Origin: UBA4416 sp040376995
GTDB taxonomy: Bacteria > Bacteroidota > Bacteroidia > B-17B0 > Aurantibacillaceae
Direction of reading: 5' to 3'
Length of the DNA: 5,706 nucleotides
NCBI GenBank assembly: GCA_040376995.1
Contig: JBEIPP010000187.1
Location: 1-5,706, forward strand
How positions within the stretch are numbered: position 1 is the first letter of the stretch; each line of letters opens with the position of its first letter. Below, one piece after another: positions 1 to 5,706 of this stretch. The notes beneath the pieces were generated by a model. The model did no database searches. It was not told the DNA's origin and worked only from the letters and a program-made list of their open reading frames with translations. Both the position numbers and the translations under genes were made by a program.

Positions 1-251
1 AAGTTTGTAAAACCATGTTGACTTTCTAACGCACCAATAACTGTGGCGCTGCGTTTACCGCTTCGGCAGTGAATAACCACTTGTTTATCCTTTGATATTT
101 TATCAATGTTATCCATTACTTCGCCCATAGGAATTAATTCTCCTTTGATATTAGCTTCATCAAATTCATATTCTTCTCTTACATCAATTAATTGAAAATC
201 TTTTTTCTCGTCGATTAATTGTTTTAATTCTTGCGCTGTTATTTCTTTCAT
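1..251 (-). CDS. Rhodanese-like domain protein (sulfurtransferase), C-terminus cut by window edge
   Basis: I see an ATG at 251-249 followed by 83 open codons running off base 1. The translation begins MKEITAQELKQLIDEK, then has the rhodanese signature LIDVREEYEFDEANIKGELIP (residues about 21-41) and the active-site loop HCRSGKRS (61-68), with Cys62 as the expected persulfide-carrying cysteine. Single-domain rhodaneses are about 100 residues, so roughly the last 15-20 residues are missing. No signal peptide is visible, so it should be cytoplasmic. In this family the Cys accepts a sulfane sulfur from thiosulfate, a persulfide or a desulfurase and passes it on; the physiological partner cannot be read from sequence. 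The gene begins 18 nt after the stop of the YceI-like gene with no promoter-like motif between them, so it is probably the fourth gene of the same transcript. The CRSGKRS loop is of the six-residue sulfurtransferase type rather than the longer Cdc25-phosphatase type. Confidence 0.93.
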   Translation of the reverse strand, partial: MKEITAQELKQLIDEKKDFQLIDVREEYEFDEANIKGELIPMGEVMDNIDKISKDKQVVIHCRSGKRSATVIGALESQHGFTN

Positions 252-269
252 AATCGTGTTTGTTTAATA

Positions 270-860
270 TTAATTTTGAATAAAACTCTCCATACCTGGT
301 TTTAATGGGTTAATATAACCACTTCCTATATTAATAGATATTGTTTTTTTAAGATGACGTGGATTTTTATCTATTTTATATTCTTTGGGTTTAAAAGAAA
401 TTTGAATATTACTTCTTATCCTGTCAAAATAATCGTTGCCAGTATTTCTGAACAACATACCATCTGCTGAGATTTTAAATAAAACCAAATCAATCGAATA
501 TGAATGTATTACATTATTAAAAGTAATATTACCATTTACTTGTAGTGTTTTAAATCCATTATTACTTAAAGCAGGCATTTTATCTGAACTTAAGGAACCT
601 TTGAAAATAAATTTCGTATCATCTAAATCATCTAACCAAGCATCTAAACTATCAACGCCTATTTTAAATTTTTTAAAATCAATCACTACATAAAACTCAC
701 TACTTGCTTCATTATAAAACAAATTGGCTGAATTTTGATTCGCAAAACAAATTTCTTTTTGTATACATGTTTGCACAAATGTATTTGATGGAAATACATC
801 TTGAGAACAAATTGTTCCTGTCATAAAACACAATGCAAATATGTATTGTAATTTTCTCAT
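270..860 (-). CDS. Exported YceI-like domain protein
   Basis: This is a 196-residue protein. Its N-terminus, MRKLQYIFALCFMTGTICSQ, is a signal peptide: basic start, hydrophobic core, likely cut near residue 20. The Cys at 18 is preceded by Ile, which does not make a good lipobox, so a soluble periplasmic product is more likely than a lipoprotein. The middle part resembles the YceI beta-barrel fold: a FKIGVDSLDAWLDDLD stretch (65-80) where YceI proteins have the T/N-x-x-R-D-x-H-L region, then FIFKGS (84-89) and LQVNGNITFNNVIHSYSIDL (106-125), which aligns with the family's V-x-G-x-L-T-x-x-G-V-T strand pair. YceI relatives bind isoprenoid-type lipids, but the ligand here is unknown. The tail (165-196) is basic and then ends with GYINPLKPGMESFIQN. 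Its ATG overlaps the comA stop by one base (TAATG), implying translational coupling. Family membership is a remote pattern match by eye; a generic secreted protein is the alternative. Confidence 0.7.
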   Translation of the reverse strand: MRKLQYIFALCFMTGTICSQDVFPSNTFVQTCIQKEICFANQNSANLFYNEASSEFYVVIDFKKFKIGVDSLDAWLDDLDDTKFIFKGSLSSDKMPALSNNGFKTLQVNGNITFNNVIHSYSIDLVLFKISADGMLFRNTGNDYFDRIRSNIQISFKPKEYKIDKNPRHLKKTISINIGSGYINPLKPGMESFIQN

Positions 861-1666
861 TAAAAAGTTTTGTCTTTTGTTCCTTCAGGTAAATAGTTAA
901 AGAAAGTATCTCCTCGTAAACCAATACGTAATGTTTCTAATGGAATGACATCATCCACGCTAATATTACCAACGTTTACATTAGCACCAAATAAATTAAT
1001 AAAATATACTTGTTGCGATTTTTGTGGTGTTTCCCAAATAATATCTTCTACCTTAATTTTACTGGTAATACGTGTAATTAACATGGAATGTGCGCTTCCA
1101 TTTTTATGAAAAATACCTACAGTTCCACTCTCACGCGCTTCGGCAATTACCTTAAATGATCCAGCTTCTAACTCGGCCTTCATCATACTTACCCATTTTG
1201 CGGGATGAATAATTATTCCTTCTTCTTTAGATCCCACTTCTGATAACACTGTATAATTTTTAGCTAATGTACTAATGAACTTACATTTGCTTTCGTGGTC
1301 AATATTTATACTTCCATCACTTACTTCAGCGGTGTCTAATCCATAAGAATCAATAAATTTTTGATAATCATCAAACTTGCCACGAGCCACAAATGCTTCA
1401 AATAAAGTACCACCAACATACGTCTTTATTCCCGCTTGCTTATATAATTTGATTTTTTCTTTTACGTTTTTTGACATCACAGAAGTTCCAAATCCTAACT
1501 TCACAAAATCAACATAATCTGCATAACTTTCAACAAAATCCTCTGCATGTTTTAATGAAATTCCTTTATCCATAACCATTGTTAATCCACGATCTCTTGG
1601 TTTAAGAGTACGTTCGGGTAAGTGAGATAAAACGACATTGTAGTCTGATGCTGTTTTTAAGTTCAT
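860..1666 (-). CDS. comA: Phosphosulfolactate synthase (ComA family)
   Basis: The 268-residue protein has the hallmark blocks of (2R)-phospho-3-sulfolactate synthase in order: PRDRGLTMVMDKG (23-35), VKLGFGTS (55-62), GGTLFEAF (85-92), AEVSDGSI (113-120), SEVGSK (142-147), EARESG (176-181), ETPQKSQQ (212-219), GANVNVGNI (227-235) and LRIGLRGDT (246-254). The family forms a TIM barrel and catalyses Mg-dependent addition of sulfite to phosphoenolpyruvate, giving phosphosulfolactate. That is the first step of archaeal coenzyme M synthesis and of sulfolactate production in some bacteria. Length is normal for the family and no block is missing, so it is probably active, although plant and bacterial relatives have drifted in role. 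Coenzyme M is not expected in Bacteroidota; a sulfonate metabolite or a feed into sulfonolipid-type compounds is conceivable but unproven. The ATG lies within the ATGA overlap with the upstream TPR gene (4 nt), so expression should be coupled. No ComB, ComC or other sulfolactate gene is in the window. Confidence 0.9.
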   Translation of the reverse strand: MNLKTASDYNVVLSHLPERTLKPRDRGLTMVMDKGISLKHAEDFVESYADYVDFVKLGFGTSVMSKNVKEKIKLYKQAGIKTYVGGTLFEAFVARGKFDDYQKFIDSYGLDTAEVSDGSINIDHESKCKFISTLAKNYTVLSEVGSKEEGIIIHPAKWVSMMKAELEAGSFKVIAEARESGTVGIFHKNGSAHSMLITRITSKIKVEDIIWETPQKSQQVYFINLFGANVNVGNISVDDVIPLETLRIGLRGDTFFNYLPEGTKDKTF

Positions 1667-3078
1667 AACGGTTTATTTTTAAATGATTGTATCAGTTGCA
1701 TAACCGCAACATCTGTTTCTAATATGGGCAAATATTCTAATAAGTCAGTGTGTTTATCATAGTCCATTTCAAGAGCATTCTCTAAAAACACTAAACCTTC
1801 TTGTTTTCTTCCTAGTTCCATTTGCAAACCACTCATGCGGTAATACAATTCAGGAGCATCTGGAAATTTTTGAATGCCTTCTGCTAATACTTTTTCGCAG
1901 TCTTTATAATACTCGGCATCATGCAATAATTTTGCATAATCGATATAAATATCAAATTCCTCGTATCCTAATTCAATAACGCGTTGGTAAGCAGAAGCCG
2001 CTTCCTCTAAAAAACCTAATTTATGCTGAACTTCTCCAAACACATACCAATACTCGGGCATATTAGGATTTATTTCAATGGCTTTTTTTATGTAATGGAT
2101 ACTTTCTGTAATTCTGTTTTGATAATCTAATACGATGCCTATTCCTAACCATGCATCGGCATGAGCTGCATCTAATTTAATAGCTCTGTTATAATTTACT
2201 AAAGCCTCTTCGTACTGATTTAAATTTTCGTAACACTCTCCGATGTAATAGTAGGTACTAGCATCTGGCTCTTCGTGCTTAAAAGTTTCTTTATATACTT
2301 CAATAGCTTCTAAATATCTATCTAATTGGGCTAAAGAATTTGCTTTATTAAAATAGGCCGACGAGAAATTATCTTTAATTGCAATCGCATAATCATAAGC
2401 ATCAATTGCTTTTTCAAATAAGCTTAAACGATTATAGCTTATACCTAAATTAAACCAAGCAAAATGATTGTATGGTTTTTCTTCTATATAGTTTTCATAA
2501 AATGAAATGGCTTCTTCGCTTTTTCCTGTCATTTCAAAGCATAAGGAAAGTTCGTTTAACGCCACATCATTATCAGAATTTACTTTAATCGCTTTTTTTA
2601 AATAATACAAGGCATCATCCGCTTTATCATCATTTAAAAATTCAATACCAATAGCAACATATACTTCATCTTGATATTCTGATAAAGGCAATGCTTTTTT
2701 ATAATTTTCAACTGCTTGCTCACTCAAACCCATCTGGCTATAAATATAGCCACGAGTCATATACAATTCACTATTGCTACTTTCTACCTGCTCTACATCA
2801 TTTAATAAAGATAGAGCTTCATGGGTTTTATGTTGCGATGATAAAAATTGTGCTAATTTAATTTTTAAAGAAGATGAATACGGATAATGATCTAATGCAA
2901 AGTCTAATGCTTTTTTAGCTAACTCTAAATTAAACCATTGCATATAGTAATCAATAATTTCTTCCAATTCATCAGCATCAAAAAACTGCTGAGTTCCAGA
3001 AGAAATCATATCCTCAAATCGCTTTAAACTTTTTTCGAAATCTTGGTTGCTTAATCCATCTCCTTCAAATTCACTCAT
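1663..3078 (-). CDS. Tetratricopeptide-repeat protein, about 12 TPRs
   Basis: With the ATG at 3078-3076 this is a 471-residue protein starting MSEFEGDGLSNQ. An open frame extends to a TTG at 3129, but the extra 17 codons are hydrophobic, unlike the acidic start, and contain a likely -7 promoter element (3113-3106), so I reject the longer form. After an acidic lead (1-35) almost the whole chain is consecutive 34-residue TPR units, for example at about 103-136, 137-170, 171-204, 205-238, 239-272, 273-306, 307-340, 341-374, 375-408 and 409-442, with two more degenerate ones at about 35-102. The canonical W/L-G-Y-A-F-A-P pattern is clear in units such as HFAWFNLGISYNRLSLFEKA. There is no signal peptide or membrane segment, so it is a cytoplasmic protein-binding scaffold with no visible enzyme domain; its partner is unknown. 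It is the first gene of a leftward operon and overlaps comA by 4 nt (ATGA). Confidence 0.92.
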   Translation of the reverse strand: MSEFEGDGLSNQDFEKSLKRFEDMISSGTQQFFDADELEEIIDYYMQWFNLELAKKALDFALDHYPYSSSLKIKLAQFLSSQHKTHEALSLLNDVEQVESSNSELYMTRGYIYSQMGLSEQAVENYKKALPLSEYQDEVYVAIGIEFLNDDKADDALYYLKKAIKVNSDNDVALNELSLCFEMTGKSEEAISFYENYIEEKPYNHFAWFNLGISYNRLSLFEKAIDAYDYAIAIKDNFSSAYFNKANSLAQLDRYLEAIEVYKETFKHEEPDASTYYYIGECYENLNQYEEALVNYNRAIKLDAAHADAWLGIGIVLDYQNRITESIHYIKKAIEINPNMPEYWYVFGEVQHKLGFLEEAASAYQRVIELGYEEFDIYIDYAKLLHDAEYYKDCEKVLAEGIQKFPDAPELYYRMSGLQMELGRKQEGLVFLENALEMDYDKHTDLLEYLPILETDVAVMQLIQSFKNKPL

Positions 3079-3105
3079 ACAAAAACTTCTAAATAATAAT
3101 AAATA

Positions 3106-3113
3106 CAAATTTA
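3106..3113 (-). promoter_or_regulatory. Putative -7 element (TAAATTTG) of the TPR-comA operon
   Basis: Read on the minus strand, bases 3113-3106 are TAAATTTG, an exact fit to the Bacteroidota -7 consensus TAnnTTTG. The expected transcription start about 5 nt downstream would leave a leader of roughly 20-25 nt before the ATG at 3078. I find no TTG -33 element at the usual spacing, so support rests on the -7 match and its position. AT-rich DNA makes chance matches fairly easy. Confidence 0.5.
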
Positions 3114-3147
3114 AGGTTAAAAAACACAATTTAGAGCTTAATTTTAA

Positions 3148-3168
3148 ACAAAATATAGTGTATTTTGT
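3148..3168. promoter_or_regulatory. Inverted repeat ACAAAATA-N5-TATTTTGT, candidate shared operator
   Basis: Bases 3148-3155 (ACAAAATA) and 3161-3168 (TATTTTGT) are perfect reverse complements separated by TAGTG. The centre, 3158, coincides with the midpoint (3158.5) of the two outward-facing -7 elements at 3106-3113 and 3204-3211. A dimeric regulator bound here could act on both the TPR operon and glmM. No known regulator site is recognised, and an AT-rich 8-bp palindrome could arise by chance. Confidence 0.4.
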
Positions 3169-3178
3169 AGAAAATTAG

Positions 3179-3211
3179 TTGCTTTTAATGTGAAGGCTAA
3201 TATTATATTTG
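3179..3211 (+). promoter_or_regulatory. Putative Bacteroidota-type promoter of glmM
   Basis: TTG at 3179-3181 (-33) and TATATTTG at 3204-3211 (-7, exact TAnnTTTG) are separated by 22 nt, within the 17-23 nt spacing typical of the housekeeping sigma factor of this phylum. Transcription would start near 3216-3218, giving a leader of under 20 nt with no Shine-Dalgarno sequence before the GTG at 3235, which is usual in these bacteria. Confidence 0.7.
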
Positions 3212-3234
3212 TGCGACTATAAATAAAAATTAAC

Positions 3235-4659
3235 GTGACTTTAATAAAAAGTATTTCAGGCATTAGAGGTACCATTGGTGGTAAGCCAGGTGATGGATTA
3301 AGCCCTTTAGATATTGTAAAATTTGCATCCGCTTATGGAAGTTGGATTAAGTCTTCAACAAGCTCAACTTCGACAAGCTCAGTCTCTGCTGCTGATAAAA
3401 AGATAACAGTAGTTATTGGTCGTGATGCTCGTTTATCAGGCGAAATGGTAAACAACATTGTTTGTGGAACCTTAGTAGGTTTAGGTATTCATGTGATTGA
3501 CTTAGGATTAAGTACAACGCCAACCGTTGAAGTTGCCGTTACTGAATTAAACGCTGATGGCGGTATTATTTTAACTGCTAGCCACAACCCAAAACAATGG
3601 AATGCCTTAAAATTATTAAACAATAAAGGTGAATTTATTAGTGATAGTGAAGGAAAATATATTTTAGAACTAGCTGATAAAGAAGATTTTACGTATAGCG
3701 ATGTCAATCAATTAGGTTCTTATGAGCAACGTGATGATTTATTGCAAATTCATATTGATAAGGTATTACAATTACCTTATGTAGATGTGGAAGCTATTAA
3801 AAAAGCTAACTTCTCAGTAGCTGTGGATGCAGTTAACTCAAGCGGAGGAATTGTTATTCCTATGTTATTAGAGGCATTGGGTGTAAAAACTATTCATAAA
3901 ATTCATTGCGAACCAACTGGTCATTTTGCTCATAATCCTGAGCCATTGCCTGAACATTTAAGAGATTTATCAGAAGCGGTTTTAAAAACGGGTTCTCATG
4001 TGGGTATTAGTGTTGACCCAGATGTAGATCGTTTAGCATTAGTTTGCGAAGACGGAGAAATGTTTGGAGAAGAATATACTTTAGTAGCAGTAGCTGATGC
4101 TGTATTGCAATACCATAAAGGAGGTAATACGGTTTCAAATTTATCTTCAACACGTGCATTGCGTGATGTAACCGAAAAAATGGGGGGTTCCTACTCTGCT
4201 TCGGCGGTGGGCGAGGTTAATGTGGTAAACATGATGAAATCTACCAACGCTATTATTGGTGGAGAAGGAAATGGCGGTGTTATTTTACCTGAATTACATT
4301 ACGGAAGAGATGCCTTAGTTGGCGTTGCAATCTTTTTAACGCACTTAGCAAAGTATGGTAAATCATGCTCTATGCTGCGTAAATCATATCCGAACTATTA
4401 TATCTCAAAAAATAAAATTGAACTAACACCAGAAATTGATGTTGACAAAGTTTTAGTAAGTATTAAAGAAAAATACGCTAAACAGCCAGTGAATACAATT
4501 GATGGCGTGAAAATTGAATTTGATAAGGAATGGGTACATTTACGAAAATCAAATACAGAGCCAATTATCAGAATTTATAGCGAGAGTGAAAGCGTGAGTA
4601 CAGCAGATGCTTTGGCAAAAAAAATTATTGAGGATATTAAAGAGATTATTAAAAATTAA
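3235..4659 (+). CDS. glmM: Phosphoglucosamine mutase (GlmM), archaeal-type signature
   Basis: The 474-residue alpha-D-phosphohexomutase interconverts glucosamine-6-phosphate and glucosamine-1-phosphate on the way to UDP-GlcNAc for peptidoglycan and LPS. All four active-site segments are present: the phosphoserine loop TASHNP with Ser116 (114-119), the Mg-binding DPDVDR (261-266), the sugar-recognition loop GGEGNGG (342-348) and the phosphate-binding RKSNTEP (437-443). DPDVDR and GEGNGG match the archaeal-type GlmM group rather than the classical bacterial DGDGDR and GEQSGH. The family's RxSGTEP has Asn440 in place of Gly. It starts with GTG: a stop lies in frame at 3220-3222 with no ATG between, and the resulting N-terminus MTLIKSISGIRGTIGG fits the family. 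Oddly, residues 39-54 are a Ser/Thr-rich insert between the YGSW helix and the VVIGRDAR strand, encoded by a tandem 15-bp repeat (3353-3382). A phosphomannomutase or phosphoglucomutase activity remains possible. Confidence 0.92.
   Translation: MTLIKSISGIRGTIGGKPGDGLSPLDIVKFASAYGSWIKSSTSSTSTSSVSAADKKITVVIGRDARLSGEMVNNIVCGTLVGLGIHVIDLGLSTTPTVEVAVTELNADGGIILTASHNPKQWNALKLLNNKGEFISDSEGKYILELADKEDFTYSDVNQLGSYEQRDDLLQIHIDKVLQLPYVDVEAIKKANFSVAVDAVNSSGGIVIPMLLEALGVKTIHKIHCEPTGHFAHNPEPLPEHLRDLSEAVLKTGSHVGISVDPDVDRLALVCEDGEMFGEEYTLVAVADAVLQYHKGGNTVSNLSSTRALRDVTEKMGGSYSASAVGEVNVVNMMKSTNAIIGGEGNGGVILPELHYGRDALVGVAIFLTHLAKYGKSCSMLRKSYPNYYISKNKIELTPEIDVDKVLVSIKEKYAKQPVNTIDGVKIEFDKEWVHLRKSNTEPIIRIYSESESVSTADALAKKIIEDIKEIIKN
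3353..3382 (+). repeat. Tandem 15-bp repeat CTTCRACAAGCTCAR inside glmM
   Basis: Bases 3353-3367 (CTTCAACAAGCTCAA) and 3368-3382 (CTTCGACAAGCTCAG) are adjacent copies differing at two positions. Each is five codons, so the frame is kept, and together they encode most of the insert STSSTSTSSV (about residues 41-50). The second copy carries the CTTCGACAAGCTCAG core that I remember as a short dispersed repeat in many Bacteroidota genomes; that memory cannot be checked here. CTT-CGAC-AAG can fold as a small hairpin. Confidence 0.85.
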
Positions 4660-4744
4660 TCTATTTGATAATTAGTTAATGTGACAATTAAGAATCTAAT
4701 AGTTGAAAGAAATTAGAAGCTCTTAAAAAAACAAGTAAACAAAA

Positions 4745-4818
4745 CTTTACGAACTTTGCCGTTCAAATAATAAAAAACACTGCGACCTTTGCGAAAAAAC
4801 TCTGCGGTCTTTGCGGTT
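4745..4818 (+). repeat. Degenerate TGCG-N2-CTTTGCG repeat cluster
   Basis: Three related copies lie in the 174-nt gap between glmM and the cysteine desulfurase: TACGAACTTTGCCGTT from 4748, TGCGACCTTTGCGAAA from 4781 and TGCGGTCTTTGCGGTT from 4803. Copies two and three have a 22-nt period; one and two are 33 nt apart, with an A/T-rich filler. The unit resembles a CTCTGCG-CTTTGCG repeat I recall from intergenic regions of this phylum. The rest of the gap (4660-4744) is AT-rich; I see no strong terminator or consensus promoter in it. Confidence 0.75.
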
Positions 4819-4833
4819 AGAAACTAGAAAGAA

Positions 4834-5706
4834 ATGAAAGTATATTTAGATAACGCGGCAACAACCAAACTAGATGAAAAAGTATTAGATGCCATGTTAC
4901 CATACATGCGTGAAGAATATGGTAATCCATCTTCTATACACGCCTTTGGTCGCAAAACACGATCTGCTATTGAAGTAGCTCGTAAAACCGTTGCTAAATT
5001 ATTGAATGTAGCCCCTGCCGAAATATTTTTCACTTCTGGTGGTACAGAAGCTGACAACATGGTGATTAATCAAAGCATTCATTCATTACATATTAAGCAT
5101 GCTATAACTAGTAAGATTGAACATCATGCAGTGGAGCATACTTTACAAGTTTTAGAAAAGGAAGGTAAAATCAAATTAAGCTGGGTAAATATTGATGCCA
5201 AAGGGAATGTTGATTTAAATCATTTAGAGGAATTATTGAAAAATAACGAACGCTCTTTTGTATCATTAATGCATGCTAATAATGAAATTGGTACATTATT
5301 ACCATTAGAAAAAGTAGGGGAAATTTGCGCAAAATATAATGCTATTTTTCATAGCGACACTGTACAAACTATAGGGCATTACCCAATGGATTTACAGAAA
5401 ATAAAAGTACATTTTATTACTTGTGCCGCTCACAAATTTCACGGACCAAAAGGTATTGGTTTTTTATATGTAAACCATACCGTAAAAATTCAACCAATGA
5501 TTCATGGTGGCGCACAAGAACGTAATATGAGAGGCGGAACCGAAAATACCCAAGGTATTATTGGTTTAGCAAAAGCTTTAGAAATTTGTTATACCGAAAT
5601 GAATGAACATATTGCTCATATACAAGGTTTAAAAAACTACATGAAAGAGCAATTAGAAAAAGAAATTCCAGGAATTGAATTTAATGGCGAGACCTCTAAT
5701 GAGAAA
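4834..5706 (+). CDS. Cysteine desulfurase, NifS/IscS class, C-terminus cut by window edge
   Basis: From the ATG at 4834 the frame stays open for 291 codons to the window end. The start is preceded by a weak AGAAAGA ribosome-site-like stretch. It is a fold-type I PLP enzyme that removes sulfur from L-cysteine to give alanine and an enzyme persulfide for Fe-S clusters or tRNA thiolation. Visible landmarks are YLDNAATT (4-11), GNPSSIHAFGR (30-40), FTSGGTEADN (66-75) for PLP phosphate binding, EHHAVEH (96-102) with the ring-stacking His, HANNEIGT (147-154), HSDTVQ (173-178), the Schiff-base lysine Lys201 in AAHKFHGPKG, and RGGTEN (233-238). These are class I (NifS/IscS) rather than SufS features. 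About 90 residues, including the catalytic-cysteine loop and C-terminus, lie beyond the window, so activity cannot be confirmed. No iscU, iscR or hsc gene is visible; a tRNA-thiolation role is plausible but inferred. Confidence 0.93.
   Translation, partial: MKVYLDNAATTKLDEKVLDAMLPYMREEYGNPSSIHAFGRKTRSAIEVARKTVAKLLNVAPAEIFFTSGGTEADNMVINQSIHSLHIKHAITSKIEHHAVEHTLQVLEKEGKIKLSWVNIDAKGNVDLNHLEELLKNNERSFVSLMHANNEIGTLLPLEKVGEICAKYNAIFHSDTVQTIGHYPMDLQKIKVHFITCAAHKFHGPKGIGFLYVNHTVKIQPMIHGGAQERNMRGGTENTQGIIGLAKALEICYTEMNEHIAHIQGLKNYMKEQLEKEIPGIEFNGETSNEK

Noticed and set aside
436..693. 85-codon plus-strand open frame
   Set aside because: It lies wholly antisense to the YceI-like gene, which has a signal peptide and fits the operon; the frame has no recognisable domain or start context.
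270..860. Lipoprotein reading of the YceI-like protein
   Set aside because: The residue before Cys18 is Ile, which does not satisfy the usual lipobox requirement for a small residue at that position.
712..924. 70-codon minus-strand frame spanning the comA/YceI-like junction
   Set aside because: It overlaps two well-supported genes in another frame and its translation shows no domain.
1663..3078. Internal similarity along the TPR gene as DNA repeats
   Set aside because: The periodicity is at protein level (34-residue TPR motif); the DNA copies have diverged and are not a separate repeat element.
3489..3707. 72-codon minus-strand frame inside glmM
   Set aside because: Antisense shadow of the conserved region containing the catalytic TASHNP loop.
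4676..4691. TTAAT-N6-ATTAA inverted repeat after glmM as a terminator
   Set aside because: The stem is five A/T pairs with no following T-run, too weak for an intrinsic terminator.
4824..5060. 78-codon minus-strand frame
   Set aside because: Antisense shadow of the conserved N-terminus of the cysteine desulfurase.

Overview
The window looks like chromosomal DNA from a low-GC member of the Bacteroidota, probably a Flavobacteriales-like or related lineage. Three things support this. Translation starts lack strong Shine-Dalgarno sequences. TAnnTTTG-type -7 elements precede the genes on both strands. The proteins (an archaeal-signature GlmM beginning MTLIKSISGIRGTIGG, a bacteroidetes-like TPR protein, a YceI-like secreted protein) resemble that phylum. 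No rRNA, tRNA, CRISPR, insertion sequence or phage gene is visible.

Layout: a divergent intergenic region (3079-3234) splits the window. To the left, on the minus strand, lies a compact operon read in the order TPR-repeat protein (3078-1663), phosphosulfolactate synthase ComA (1666-860), exported YceI-like protein (860-270), single-domain rhodanese (251 to beyond base 1). The first three overlap by 4 nt and 1 nt, and the fourth follows after 18 nt. To the right, on the plus strand, are phosphoglucosamine mutase GlmM (3235-4659) and, after a 174-nt gap, the first 291 codons of a NifS/IscS-type cysteine desulfurase (4834 to beyond 5706).

Function: ComA would join sulfite to phosphoenolpyruvate. 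The rhodanese and the cysteine desulfurase both handle persulfide sulfur. GlmM makes glucosamine-1-phosphate for UDP-GlcNAc and cell-wall or LPS synthesis. A shared sulfur theme is suggestive, but the desulfurase is in a different transcription unit and the link is inference.

Three non-coding or repeat signals deserve attention. First, a perfect 8-bp inverted repeat (3148-3168) sits at the midpoint between the two opposed -7 elements. Second, a tandem 15-bp repeat, CTTCRACAAGCTCAR, lies in frame inside glmM and encodes a Ser/Thr-rich insert. Third, a degenerate TGCG-N2-CTTTGCG repeat cluster lies just upstream of the cysteine desulfurase. The second and third resemble short repeats I remember as dispersed in Bacteroidota genomes. 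I see no clearly new multi-gene system here.
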